A DNA stretch of 64,000 nucleotides, taken from positions 248,001-312,000 of the forward strand of contig JAEHOE010000025.1 of NCBI GenBank assembly GCA_016858145.1, written 5' to 3'. A model generated the notes under the pieces. It was not told the DNA's origin, did no database searches, and saw only the letters and a program-made list of their open reading frames with translations. Below, in pieces: positions 11,001-24,300 of this stretch. This stretch comes from Edaphochlamys debaryana. Lineage: Eukaryota; Chlorophyta; Chlorophyceae; Chlamydomonadales. The translations under genes and the position numbers were made by a program. Each line of letters starts with the position of its first letter. Within the stretch, counting starts at the first letter, position 1.

Positions 11001-14000
11001 CGCTTGGCTTGATAACTCTCCTCAGTCGTCGCGTGGAGGCCCCTCCCAGGCCCCCCCAGGCCCCACCTTCTGCCACCATCTCGTCCGTTGCGTCCACCCG
11101 CCGTACCAACCGAAGGTAGTTGCTGCTGTTGCCGCTGCCGCCGCCGGACCCGGGCTGGGCCCCGGCGGGCGCGCCCGGCGGCGCGCCGTCCTCCTGGGCG
11201 TACCCAACCACCAGCACGTCGAAAAAGTAGTTGTGGACCTGTCGGTTACGGCGGTTGGCGGTTGCGTAACTTTGGCGGTTGAGAAACTTGCGGACCGCAC
11301 CTCTTCGCCATTGCCGCCATCGCTTGCCCCATCCCCCACCCAGGCTCCTATGAGAGCCATGCGCCAGCCCCAAGCCGACCCACATCGACCTCCCAGCACG
11401 CCACCCTCTGCCCCGCCACCGCTGCCCATCCCCCTCCCCAATGCCCCCTCCTCCTCAGCCCCCACCCAACGCACAACGGCCCCCCAACCCCCCACCTGCA
11501 CGATGTGGGGGTGGCTCACGGCCGCAGTCACCGCCAGCTCCAGGGCGTCACGGATGAGCTCGCGCTTGGCGGCGCGGAGGAGCTGGGGTGTGTGTGGAGG
11601 GCGGGGGAGGGGGTGGAGGTTGGGGAGGGTGGGGAGGGTTTTAGAAGGTGAGGTTTTGGGCAAGGGTCGGGTAGGCGCGTTTTAGGCCGGGGCCTAGTGT
11701 CGTGGGTGGGTAGCAGGGGAAGGGAGGGTGGGATATGTGGGTGGCTTGGGCGGTTTCGTGCGTTGCTGGGATGAGTAACGGGCGTCGGTTTCCCGGAGAG
11801 AGGTCTGACTTACCTCCTGACTCCTGAGAGGACTGACTAATAGTGCACCCCTTCGATTGCAGGACCTCAATGGGGCGCCGTGAACCGTGACTAAAAACCC
11901 CAGCCGGAGCGGGCGCTCCGAGCACCCCCGAGTCAGCATAACGGCTGGCAGCAGTGAGATGTCACCGCACATGAAGCTGTCAGCACCACACCACACCACA
12001 AGGCGCCACTAAAACCAACAACTTGTGACTCATCCATGACTCATCGCGCGCCCAACCGCCCAAATGACTCATCACCGCCCCCTGCCCTCCCTCCCCTCAC
12101 CCTCCCCGGCCCCACCTGCTCAGGGTCGACCCCCGCTGCTGCCGCCGAGGCCCCCTTGCTGTCCGCCTCGCCCCCCACCCCCCCGCCGCCGCCGGCGCCC
12201 TTGCGCTTGGCGGCCGCCGCCGCCGCCGCCTGCGCCTGCTGCTGCTGCACGCGCGCCGCCAGGGCCCCGGGCATGTCCTTGGCCACAACCTGGGGGTGGA
12301 GGGGGAGAGAGGGGTGGAGGGGTGGAGGGGGGTGTTTGAAGCTGATAAGCGGGAGAGCATCGAATCGTTGGAGGGGGGTGGTGGTGAGTGCAGCGCAGGG
12401 CTCATGCTGGTCTCGGCGGGGAAGGGCAAAGTGAAGCATGTCGGCAAGGCGGTCCGGTCCGCAGGCGGGGTATGCAAACCTACAGGGGTGCGTCTCGCTT
12501 CCCCCGCCCAACCCAGCCCCCGCAGCCACCCTCACTCACCCAGCTCCCGCCCGCCCGTACACACACCTTCTCCCCCCCCCTCCCGCCCTCCCTGCCCCCC
12601 CCTCCCCACCTTGACCGCCACCTCAAGGCCGTGCATGAGGCCGCGGAACACCACCCCCTGCCCCCCCTGCCCCACGGTCTCCCGCAGGCGGATGGAGTAG
12701 AGGTCGTCGATGGACTCGCGAGTGCCCGAGTCCCCGGCGGCCTGCCAGGCCTGGGACACCTGGGGGCGGGGGCGGGAGGGGTGGGGTGGGTGGGGTGAGT
12801 GGGGAGGGTGGGGTGGGTCCGGGTGGAGCAGGCATGGCGGTTGGCGTCTAGGCGGATGCGTGAGCAGGTTGGGAGGAGGGGAGGAGGGCGGTCAGAGAGG
12901 GGGGCCTGAGCTGTGGGAGCACGGTCTAGGGGCAGCCTGGGGAAGCAGGGTGCTGCTGGACCCGGGGTACCACGCATGGACCTGGGCATTTGGACCCCTC
13001 CAAGGGGCCAAGCCCGACCTGCCCCTGCCCCGTCCTCCCCTTCCCCCGGCCCCCCGAGAGCCAGGCTCCCCGCTTGCCTGGAGGTTGCTGATGGTCGACT
13101 GGATGCCCGCCACAACCACCTTCGAAGCAGTTAGCGGTTGGCGGTTAGTTGTCAACGGTCGACAGCGCCACAACACTCGTCCAACTCCACGCATCCCGCG
13201 CTTTGGAACACCAGCTAGCCCAGCCCGGCCACTGCGTAAAGCATACCCAACGCCCTTCTCCCTCCCTCCCGCCACCCACCATCCCCCTCCCGTCCCTTCC
13301 CCATTGCCCCCCCCCTCCCCTCCCCATCCCCCCCACCCCACCTTTAGGTGCGCGGGCGAGTGCGACACGGCGTCATCCACCGAGAAGGACAGCGTGCGCC
13401 CCAGCCCCCCGCCGCCCCCAAAGCTGTTGTTCGCCGACACGTACCCGCCCCCCCCGACGCCCCCGCCCGTGCCCAGCAGCCCCCCCGAGGCCCCGTCCAG
13501 CCCCGCCCCGCCAATGGCGGCCAGCGAGCCCGCCCGCACGCCCCCCGCCGAGCTGCTCGAGGCCGAGTGGGAGGGGCGCGACAGCAGGCCCCCCCCCGCC
13601 CCCAGTGCGGACGAGGGCTGCAGCCGCATGGCTGCCCACTCGGCCGCCAGGGGCCCCAGCAGCTGGCGGTGGATGTGGGGCAGCAGCAGCTGGGGGACGG
13701 GGTTGGACGGTGAGGATAGAGGGTGGCGGGGTCAGGGCGAGGTCGAGGAAGCATCAGACCAAGCCTCACGAGTCGCATCGCCCACGGCCTGTCGCCGTGT
13801 CCATGCTGTGCCTTGATTCCGCGAGGCATCCCCTCTGCCCCCCAACCGCCCCCCCCATCCCCCACCTGCAGCAGCCCCGCCAGCTCCGCCCGTGCGTCCT
13901 CCAGCAGGGCCCCCGGGAGGGAGGCCTGCGCCGTGCACACATACACAGCCACCTGGAGGGGGGGCGTGTGTGTGAAGGGGATTGAGGGGGTTAGAGGTCG

Positions 14001-17000
14001 GGGTGTGGACGGGGCGTGGAGCACGTGACCCAGGGCAGCGGGGGCTCGCCCGGGAGGACGCGCTGGACCTCCCATCCAAGGCCCAACCAACCCCTCCCCC
14101 CCGTTCCTGCCCACCTCGGGTGCGAGGGTGGAGTCGGCCGCCCCTGCCACCGCCAGCACGATGCAGGCGGGGGGCAGGCGGCACAGCTGGAAGCACACCT
14201 GTGGGGGGTGGGGCAGGCGGAGGACGCTGGGGACTCGGACTGACGCTGACGACAAGGGGCCGGGGGGACATGGCTCACGGCTGGAGCTGCGACACATTCC
14301 TTAGGCCCAAACCCATGCCCCAGCCAGGAGAGTGAGGGGGAGGAGGGGTGAGAGCAGCTAAGTTCCGGGCGCACGTACCCGTTGCTGCTCGTACCCCCCC
14401 TCCTCCCCAACGCCTCCTCCTGCCCAACCTCCTGCCCGCATCATCTGCCGTACGTCTGCCGTACGCCTGCCGTACTCGCCTGCACGTCTCTCCCGGGTCG
14501 GTCCTCCTGCTGCAGGTAGCCCCGGCAGTTGGTCACCACGCGCCCGCCCGTGCCGCCGCCGCCGCCCGCGGCCGAGGCCCCCACGAGGCCCTGCGCGGGC
14601 CTGCCCGGGCCCGGCACGGGCCCGGCCGGGCCCAGGCCCCTCGTCAGCACCTCCAGCAACAGGGTGTCTACCAGGGGGCCCAGCACGCCCTGCAGCGGCA
14701 CCGGGGCCTGGGGCCAAATGGGGGGAGGCACGGAGGAAGGCAGGAAAGCGGGAGGGCTTGTCAGGGGCAGGGGCAACAGGGGCATGTGGTCTGCACGTGA
14801 GGACGAGCGCGGGGAGGCACGTGAGGGCCTGGATCACGTTGTACTGTATAAGGCCTGGTCTGGGCAGCCGTCACGTGCTCTCGCAGCTCCTGGCGTGGAG
14901 AGCCCAACCCGCCGGCCGCGTGTCCTATTGGCCCTGGGGCCCCTTGAGCGCTGTTGCCGCGGCCCTCTCCCTCTCCCTCTCCCCTGCACCCGTCCCTCCA
15001 CCACCCAGCCCCCCTTGCGGGCACCCACCGAGCCCAGCCCCGCCAGCGCCACGGAGCTCCCCCCCGCCCCGGCCCCGCCCCCGCCGGCCCCGGCCCGGGC
15101 CGACAGGGTGGATGAGGGCGCGGGCGGCACCGCCCCACTGCCCACCGAGCCCCCGCCCGTGCCCCCGCCCGTGCCCGTGGGGGTGCCCGGGGGCAGGGGG
15201 GACTGCAGGGGCTGGGCGCCGCCTGCGCCTGCACACGGGGGGAGGGGGGGAGGAGGAGAGGGGAGGAGGGGTCAGGGAGGGGGGCGAGAAGCAGGGAAAG
15301 CGCAGGGGGCCTCAGCTAGAAACATCAGCCTACCCAGCCCCTCCCGCTCCCCCAAGCCCGGCCCCACCCGCCGCAGTACGCCCCATGGAGTCCGCGGGCC
15401 CCCCTTCTCCTCTTCACCAGCCTCCCTCGGCTCCCCTTCTCCTTAACCCTACCCCCAAGCGCCCCTCCCCTCCCTCCAAGCCCGATGCCCCACCCGCTGC
15501 GGGCGCAAAGTACGCCACCCGGGCCTCCATGGAGTCGGCCAGCGCCAGCACGCAGCGCGCGCCGTCCAGCCGGAAGCGGCGCTCCAGCAGGGGCCCCAGC
15601 GACCCGTGGGCCGCCTCCACCAGGGACTGCAGCGAGTCGGCGCGCTGCACGCCCGCCAGCGCGCAGGAGGCCTGGGGGGGCGGGGGGTGGGGTGGGTGGA
15701 GGGGTGGGGTGGAGGGGTGAAGGGGTAAGTTGGGTAGGTGGGGAGCGGGGGGGGGGGGTTCGGAGGCTGGGGGCTGGGAACTGTGGGGAGGGGATGGAGC
15801 CGCCGGGCCATCTGCCAGGTCGGCAGTCAGCAGTGCGTGCGGGGTAGGTTGCGTTCTGCCGTACGTGTACGGCACACACACTCACCAGCTGGTGCACGCC
15901 GAGCTGCTGCGTGTCGGACAGGAACGCCAGCCCCATGACGCGCGCCAACCGCTGAAACTGCCGTATCTGCGACGCGAGCGGCGCCGTACAGCCGCCGCCA
16001 GCGCCGCCGCTGTCGAGATCACCGCCGCCGCCAAAGCCGTACACCGGGCCGCTGGCGCCGCCGCCAGTATCAGTCAGTGCGCCGCCATCGGACGGGGGCC
16101 CGGCGGCGCTAACGGCCGCCACAACGGTCCCCGACCCGTCCAGGATGGGGGTGGTTAGGAACTCAGACAGGTGGGCGGTTGACGCCAACCGCTTCCAGTC
16201 CGGCGGCAGTTGGGCCGAGGTTGCCGTACGGTGCACGGTGGCCTGCGAGGGCAGGAGGCCTCCGTGACTAATGCCGCTGTGGTGAGATTTCCTCGGACCC
16301 AACACCTCCCGGCTCTTGGGCCCACTCCAGCGGAGGCAGGCTCCAGCTGTCCCCGCCCCGCTGACGTCCTGAACTCGTCTGACCCACCCTCACCCCCACC
16401 CCCTTGCCCACGTCTCCAACCCCACCCCAACCCCGTGTGCCCACGTCCCTCGCCGAGTCCCTCCCACCTTGTCCCTTAACAGCTGCTGCAGGCTGCCACC
16501 CCCGCCCGCCATCGCCGTCGCCACGGCCGCCGCCGCGATCATGGAACTGGAACTCATGCCCCGGCCCGTGGATCCAGGCGGCCGGTTGGCGATGGAACCT
16601 GGATCCAGCCCGCCGCTGAGGCCCAGGAAGGCCGCGGGTCCGCTGCCCCGCCCGAACTGAGCGAAGTGCCGCGCCGCATTGGACCCGGCCGGACTCAGTC
16701 CGGGTCCGGGGCTGAGTCCGGAGCCCTGTCCGGGTCCGAGTCCGGACGCCGGACTGGGCACTCCGTTCACTTCCGGAAGGGCCCCCGGCGGCGCAGATTC
16801 GGGGCGGTCGGCCGAGACCGCCGAGGCGAGGGGCTGTACTTGCGCCGCCGGGTGAAGATCTCCCTGTCGTACGAGATCCGCGAGCGGGCCGCCGGAGCAT
16901 AGTGTGACGAAGCAGCAGTGTGCTGGGCAGTACAGGTGCACTCTGAGGGGCGGAGGGGCGCAATGCGTGGGGCCGAGGGCACCGGGCAGAGTTACGGCAT

Positions 17001-17944
17001 GCACGAAGAACCTGTGCAGATGTTGGGGCTTGGGATCTGGAGTATTTAGGCAAGTCCTGCTCATAAGGGGGCGTGCTGAGGGGGGAAACGTGCCTGGTGC
17101 AGGTGGGTGTGAAGCTTTGGCCGCCACGCAAGACGGGCGCTCGAATACCTTTGGGGGCCTAGCTTGGGGTCAGAGCACCTTTCTGACCTAGTACATCCCT
17201 TGAGCCTCATTCCCAAGCAAGAAGCGGCGTTGTCTTGCCAGCTGTGATCAAGCGCGCCGCCGTCAGACAACCGGTCTGACGCCACACCCGGCGCCTCCCC
17301 GTACGGACGACGGCAGTTCACGTGTGTCCCCTCCTCTCCCCGCGTCGTCGCGTCTTTTCAGGAGTCGCGTTTCCTCGTAGCCGAAGCTTCCAGCGCAGTG
17401 CACCGCCACTCGGCGACACACACACAAAGTGTGGCATCGCGCGGGAGTCGAAGTGGACACAAAGAGCCCCGTGCGAGTCCGTTTGCCAGCGGGCGACTTC
17501 AGGGGCTCCCTGGAGCAGGCAGCCAGCGGGGCGCACACCCCTGCCGACGACCGGCGCCCGTGCACTCACGCGACGAACGCGGCGCCGCTGCAGCCAGCCG
17601 CCAATGAAACGATTTGAGCGAGGCGGTCGAGCCAAGAACCTTGCACTGTAGGAAGACTGTCATATAAGGCCTGTGGAGGGCAGAACGAGCCAATTACAGG
17701 ACTGCGGCATCCGAGTTCACTCAGGCGGACTCGCCCATGCGCTATGAGAGCACCAACAGCACCGCAGCACTGGAAACGGTACCTGCCACTGCAGGTCCGC
17801 GGTCCGAGACGCGTCGCGACGGTCGTCGACCGCGCCCTTGTCCCCAACGGACACCGCTGGCTCCTGCGCCGCTGCAGGCGCGGACACCGGTGCCGGCCGT
17901 GTCACCGGCTGCTCGCCGCCTAGGCATTTAAAGCAGCTGAACAT
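7054..17944 (-). CDS. GAF-domain TKL-type protein kinase with Gln/Ala-rich C-terminal tail
   Basis: Predicted Ser/Thr kinase of the algal TKL expansion. First exon 17944-17783 (MFSCFKCLGG, Cys-rich), then 17670-17570 (WLDRLAQIVSLAAGCSGAAF, GAF-like). Joins between 17509 and about 16930 are unresolved. Later exons include about 16930-16468, 16242-15886 (EFLTTPILDGSGTVVAAV, GAF-like end), 15671-15494 (second GAF-like region) and 15228-15029, with further pieces to 13343. Kinase exons run 12760-8411. The Gly loop is GQGGQGVVFRG and the ATP Lys is in VAVK. A low-complexity insert (12290-12117) separates beta3 from the helix RELIRDALELA. The catalytic loop, formed across a splice, reads HCDLKPSN, so Cys replaces the Arg of HRD. 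DFG is present (LSDFGCVR), followed by GTLTHMAPEV and DVYSFGIMMAEL. The last exon 8184-7054 encodes 376 residues with Gln runs and Ala/Pro/Gly-rich sequence. All catalytic residues are kept, so activity is likely. Substrate and ligand are unknown. Confidence 0.85.
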
Positions 17945-18301
17945 AGCTCGCGTCGAACCGAGTCGCTTTTGCGTTTACCGCTCTGCTCTCCCCTTGGTGA
18001 TCATTTGTGTGCGTCTGCTAGAAGGACTGTACACACTGTAAGTGTAGTAACCTAGTGGTTTCAGCACTGGGGTGTCATGTCTCTGGGGCCATTGTGCCCA
18101 TGTCGCGCCCCAGCCTGTACAGGCACCGGGACAGGCGGCATTGTTCAATGCACAGATATACTTTACTCGCTGAGAGCGTGTATACGCCGTCGAGTAGTCT
18201 TGACAACGCTTTGCGCCAGTTGACATCTCCCAGCTTTGCCGGACCCACGGCGCCTTACAGGCACTCGCCTACGCAGCTGAAGGACGTCGAAAGGCACTTT
18301 G
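17945..18301. promoter_or_regulatory. Short divergent intergenic region, likely bidirectional promoter
   Basis: The kinase gene (ATG at 17944, minus) and the SirB1-like gene (ATG at 18302, plus) start back to back with 357 bp between start codons. This must hold both 5' UTRs and both promoters unless further non-coding 5' exons exist. An AT-rich patch (GATATACTTTACT) lies near 18149-18161. I see no certain TATA box. Confidence 0.5.
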
Positions 18302-21300
18302 ATGATCCGCGCGAAACTCCATGGGCGCCCAGCCAGCGGCGCGTGCATCTCGTCGTGCCCCCGCATCCCACGGCCATGGCCCTCGCCGCCCCCGCTCGCC
18401 CCCAAACCCGCAAGCCCCGCCGCCCTGTCCACGTCAGCTCGCATGGTCGTGGTCAGGGGGGGCCGGGGCCGGCACCCCGAGCTCCTGGGGCTGCAGGGCT
18501 CCAGCCAGGAGTCCGAAAACGCTGGCGGATCTGAATCCACATCCGGATCGGGAACCAGCGCATCGGCTGGATCCAAGGTGATTGAGGCGCCCCGGCCTGA
18601 GGACGTGGACGAGCGTTATCGCAGGTGCGTGTGTGCTGGGGCCCAGGGGGGGGTAACAACGGGGGGCTCGGGCCGTCAGGAGCCAAGACGAAGCGGACAG
18701 CGGGTTGGGGGTGGGCAGAGGGTAGAAGTGGCAGGGGGGTGTATCGGTACAAGCCTTCCCCAACACTTAGAGGGGTGCTGACCGGTATGAGCGGGCTGGG
18801 TTGGCGTGGGGGAGTGGATGGGCGGGGGCGCCGGCGCCGGCGCCAAGCCTGCTGCTCCCGCCCCAATCCTCGCCCCATGCAGGGCCGACTTCTCGGATCG
18901 GTTCCAGTACGAGTCCCGCCAGGTGTGCTGCGCTGCGCTGTGCTGTGCTGCTTCCCCTTGCTGATCCATGCTGTGTTCTGTTGTACCTGTACCGTGACGT
19001 GCTGCGCTGCGCTGCGCTGTGCGCTGTGCTGTGCTGTGCTGCGGCCTCCCGCGCGCTCCCCTCCATATCCCCCTACCCCCCTACCCTTTAACCCCCCGTA
19101 ACCCCCCCCCCCCGCCCCTCCAGGCCTTTGCTCGCTGCCTGGTCGGCGGCGAGCCCCGCATGGCCCTGGCGGAGGCGGCACTGCACGCCAGCGCCGAGGA
19201 CGACGCCATCGGTGGGGGGTGGGGCGGGGGGTGGGGGGTGGGGGGCGGGAGGCCGGTGGGAGGGGGGGTGGGGGGGCGGGAGGGGGTCAGAGGAGGGGGG
19301 GCGGGGTGTTTCCCGACGGATGGGGGGGCGGGCTGGCAGCCTGGCGGCTGCTGGGGTGGGGGGGCGGGTGTACTGCTGGGGCCCAACGCTGGCAGCCCTG
19401 CGAGGCAGGAGGTGGTTGCCGCTCCTTCGTCACAGCTGTCTCCTGGAGCCGCCCTGACTGGCGCTATCGAACCCACCCCACCTGCCCTTGCCTGCCATGT
19501 CCTGCCCCCGCGCCGCTCCCCTCCCTTCCCCCCAGCCTCCCTCTCCTCCGTGCCGTTCCCCGTGGGCCCCTGGCTCGACCGCATAGACCGACTGGTGGAC
19601 CAGGTGGGGGGGGGGCACGTGGAGGGGTAGGGGTTGCATGTGGGAGGGGGGGTACACGTGGGAGGGGGATGGCCAACAGGCCGGTAGCAGCCGTACGTGC
19701 GGCCGCTACTCTTCGTTCATCTCTAACCGCCCCCAACTGCCAACTGCCGTTGACCAGGTCTGCGCCACGCACCTTCCGCGGGCCGCGGCGGCAGCCGGCG
19801 GCGGCGGCGGCGGCGGCGGCGGGATCGCAGCAGCAGCAGCAGCAGCAGCCAGCGGTCCTGCGGCGGCAGGGGGTGGTGCAGAGGAGGGAGGGGGGTCGGA
19901 GGGGCTGTCAACGGCGGCGGCGGCGCAGGCGGCGGGGCTGGTGGCGGCGGTGGAGCGGTTTCTGTGGGAGGAGGCGGGCTTCCGCATGCCCGACTACGGC
20001 CGGTCCAACCTGCCGCCCAAGTGAGGGGGGAGGGGGAGGGGGGAAGGGGGAGGGAGGGGGAGGCTGGAGATGGGAGGGGGGCCAAGGGTGAAAGGTGAAG
20101 GGAAAGTGGGATGCTTGGGCTTGCTGGGTCTCCATTGGACCGTCCTGGCAACCCTCGCTCCTCCTACCCTGGCGTGGTTAGACAGGGCAACTCTAGCGGC
20201 TCCCCTCGCCTTCCCCCCTTCCATCTGCCGACCCCCCCCGGCCCCCCCTCCCGCCTCCCCCCCCCCCCCCAGTGCGCGGGTGGACCACGCGGGTGTGTGG
20301 GAGGACGCTCGGCTGGGGTACCTGCACGAGGTGGGGCCGGGGGGGGGAGGGGGAGAGGGGGTAGAGGGTACCTGACAGGGGGGAGGGGAGGAGGGGCAGG
20401 GGCAGCAGGAGCCGCGGCTGGGGTACCTGCACGAGGTGGGGCCGGGGGGGGGGGAGGGGAAGAGGGGGAGGGGGAATGGGCTGGGGGGGCGCCAGCCATC
20501 TCCTTCTCCGAGACCTCCCACCCCAGCTGCGGCCCAACATCCGACCTAGCGCTACCCCGCCGGCCCCGCTTCCACCCTCCCTGCCCCCCCCCCTTCACCT
20601 CCCTCCCCTCCCCTCACCTCCCTGCCCCCGCCCCCTTGACCTCCCTCCCCCCTCTGCCCCCCCCCAGACCCTGGTCCGGCGGCTGGGCCACCCCGCCTGC
20701 CTGGGCCTGCTCCTGGGGGAGGTGTGCGCGCGGCTGCTGGAGCGGGGGAGGCTGCCGTGCGCCGCGGCGGTGGACACACGGTGGGGCGGGGGGCGGGGGA
20801 GGAACTTGCGGGGGCTGATTTTCGGAGCATTGGAGGCGTAGGGAGCGATAGAGCGGCAGCCAGCGAGCCCGAGGGGCTTGCGGGGGGGGGGGAGGCATGG
20901 CGACGCACCCGGCAGTGGAAGCCTGCCAGGCCCTACCCACCTGCGTAGACTGCGGCGGCGTTGGTTGCGGCCGCGGTTGCCTTCTTCCGTCCTCCACCCG
21001 TAACCCCGAGCCGTAACCCGAGCCGTAACCCTAGACGCCCCCTTTGCCCCCGTGCCCCCTTTACCCCCCCCCCCGCACCCCCCCCTTATGCAGTGCCTTC
21101 GTGCTGCTGCCCCGGGCCGTGCCGCTGCCGCAGCTGCCACGGGAGGTGGTGCTCAGCCGCCGGGGCCCGGCGCAGGGGCCCCAGGGGGAGCAGGGGCAGC
21201 AGGGGCGGCTGCTCAACACGACGACCAGCGAGGTGGGGGCAGGGCCGGAGGCGGGGTGGGGTGGGGTTGGAGGCGGGGTGGGGAGCGGAGGCAGGATGCG

Positions 21301-24300
21301 GATGGAGCGGGGGGGGGAGGCATTCGCTCCCTGCCTCCCTGCCTGCTCCGCAGCTGACGCCCCTTCCGTGGGGCGCAACCCTCCTCCCCTCGTAATCCAC
21401 TCCCGCGCTGGCTCCCCTTCCCCTTCCCCCCCCTGATCCCCCCCCATCCCTATCCCTCCCCCCCCTGTCAGGTCCTGGTGGAGATGCTGCGCCACCTCAA
21501 GCGCTCCTTCTGGCCCTTCGCATGGGACTCGGCCGCAGACCCCACGGGCAGCCACGGCGGATTCAGGTGGGCGGGCGGGCGAGCGGGAGGGCGCTGTTGT
21601 GTTCCGGTGCGGTCCGGCGCGGTCCGGTCTGATCGGGTCTGGTCCGGGAAGGTCCGGTCCGACCTGGTGTGGCCGGCGTGCGGGCGCTGTTGCGGCAGGG
21701 GGGGGGGCGAGGGGAGGGGCGGTGCATGGCGGGGGAGAGGGCGGCACCGGCTGGACTGGGGTTGGGATATGAATAGGAAGCCCTGCGCGGCCGGACGAAA
21801 GGAATGGCGGCGGCAGGAGCAGCCGGCAGGATCCAGGCTGTGATTCAGGAGCTGATCCAGGATCCCGGAATCTGTGCGGCTTCGCTTCCCTCAGGGCTGC
21901 GGCCAAGGCGGCTGCGGGGGAGGAGATGTCGGCAGCTCTGGCGGCGATTGGCAAGGTGAGGTCCCGGGATCTGGATCTTGCCTTGTCCCGGGATCTGCAT
22001 CTTGCCTTGTCCCGGGAGCGAGCGTCAGATGCGCACGGTCCTGCCGTGCTCCGTCCTCCCCACCTCGCTGTAGCGCTCTGGCGGGCTCAGGTCGACACCG
22101 TATGCCCTCCCTGCCCCCACCTCACCCCTCCGCGTGGCCCCAACCCCCCCCCCCCCCAAGCCCCAACCCCCTGCCCCGCCCCTCCCTCAACCCCACCCCC
22201 ACCTGGCATGTTCGCAAGCTTCGCAAGCTGAGCTTCCCTGGCGTCGGCGCGGTCCCGCTCAGCAACAAACACGCCCTCCCTCACCCCCACCCCCACCCCC
22301 ACCCTCCCCCCAAGGTGGCTGCCTGGCGCCTGGAGCGGGGCATCTGGACCTCCCCCGGCGCTGGGGACCTGCGGCGCTGCGTGGCCTCGGCGGAGCGGCT
22401 GGTGCTGCTGGCGGGGGAGCGCTGCCCGGAGGAGCGGTGAGCAGCGCGGGGGGGAGCGGGGATAGGGGTGGGGGGTGAGGGGTGGGGGGTGGGCGGTGGA
22501 GGGTGGGGAGAGGGGACATGGATGGAAAATCTTACCAAGTGAGCGGCCCAAAAAGGAACGAAGGAACGAAGGCTGCAATGACTAGGACTCGTGGAACATA
22601 AGCGAGAGTGGTCCAGCACAAGCGTTGGAGAAGGTCAGACAAATGTTCAAACGTCCAGAGCGTACAAGGAACATGACATGCTGAACGTCTAGCGGGCCAT
22701 GCGCGCAGCAGGCGTCTGAGCGATGCCCTGGCTCCTGAGGATCCAGGCGCCGTGGGCAGTGGGTCTCTGGTTTGGTTGGGGGCGTAGCTCACTTGGTAGA
22801 GCGGCCGCTTTGCATGCGGCAGGTAGGGGGATCGAAACCCTCCGTCTCCAGGCTTTTTAGTCTACAGCACCGCTGCGCAACCTCCGAGACCAACGAGGAG
22901 CCGGAGCCGGAGCCGGAGCTGGAGGCAGGCAATGAGGCAAAGCAAGCCGGGCACAGCAGCGGGGCGACGAGGACCACCCTGCGGTGTATGGCCCCCTGCG
23001 GCCCTGCCCGTCTTCCCACACCCCCTAGGAGCAGCCGAAGACAGAAACGCTGCAGCGAACCGGGCGAGTACGGCCGCTGTGGGCGCGGGTGGGGGTGGTC
23101 CTGTGTCTGCTCTGGCGCAGTTATGCATGTGGAGATGCCTGCGCTTTGGGACCGCACCTCCACATTGATTCCCCAGCGAGGATCGATCCTTGGTCTCCTC
23201 ATGAACGTCGTCTTCTGAAGTACCTCTCGATAGCTCAGTTGGAAGAGCATGGGACTGTAATGGGTGGGCCAGTCCCACACGGAGATCCCAGGGTCGCCCG
23301 TTCGATCCGGGCTCGGGAGAGCACTTTTGCCGCTGCGCAGGGCAGCGGGCAGGGGCCCGGGGGGCATGGGGACGCGAAGGGGACCGGCTGTGCCCCCAGC
23401 ATGCCCTGAGGATGCACCAGTGGGGGACGTCAAGGGGAAGATACTAGTGCCGTGAGAGCCGGATGCTCGGGGCAACACCTCACACGCGGGTCCACGACTT
23501 GGCACACGCGATTGCGGGGGCCTGACGGTGAACGCAAGGCTGATGAGCGGGCGCAGCACAAAGCTGGGCATGGGGTAAGACAAGGTCGGGTACCACTCGA
23601 GGGGGTTCAGGGTGAGGTAGAGGCAGGGGGAGAGGGAGAGAGGGAGGCAGGGGGCACACCTCGTCTAGGAAGTATGGCTCTCCTCTGCTTCAGGGCTGCT
23701 TTGCTGAGCTTGCGGCTGCTGCACTGGGCTTGCGGCTAGACTCGTATCTGCGGGGAGGGGTCACGCAGGGCGTTCTGCTTTTGCTTGGACTCGAACACTT
23801 GACTTTCTTCGCGCGTTGCTTCCGTCTGGAGGATCCGTTCCTGGGTGGGTTGGTGTGGTGGGTGGTATCGGTGACCGGCCTTCTAGCTCAGTTGGTTAGA
23901 GCGTGGTGCTAATAACGCCAAGGTCATCAGTTCGATCCTGATGAGGGCCAGGATATGTTCGCTTACACCCTCCTCGAAGCTTCTCCGCCTCCATGATTCT
24001 CAGGAGTGTGAAGAGGCTACTGTTGTGAGGGAAGGTCGAGGTGGAGGGAGTGATGTGGGGGGACGTAGCTCACATGGTAGAGCGGCCGCTTCGCATGCGG
24101 CAGGTAGGGGGATCGATGCCCTCCGTCTCCAGGCCTTTTGGATCCCTGCGCCTGCAGCGGGATGGATGGATAGCTGGCAGCGCGTCCTTGCAAGATGGGG
24201 CTGTCTGCCCACAGCCTGCACGACGCGGTGGGGCAAGTATGGGGACTAGGATACCGGGAGCTGGGCAGGCAGCGCATGCCCCCGCGGGGCGCACAAGCCA

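Noticed and set aside
18929..19042. Telomere-like or centromeric satellite
   Set aside because: The pentamer blocks are short, lie in an intron and do not match the TTTTAGGG-type algal telomere repeat.
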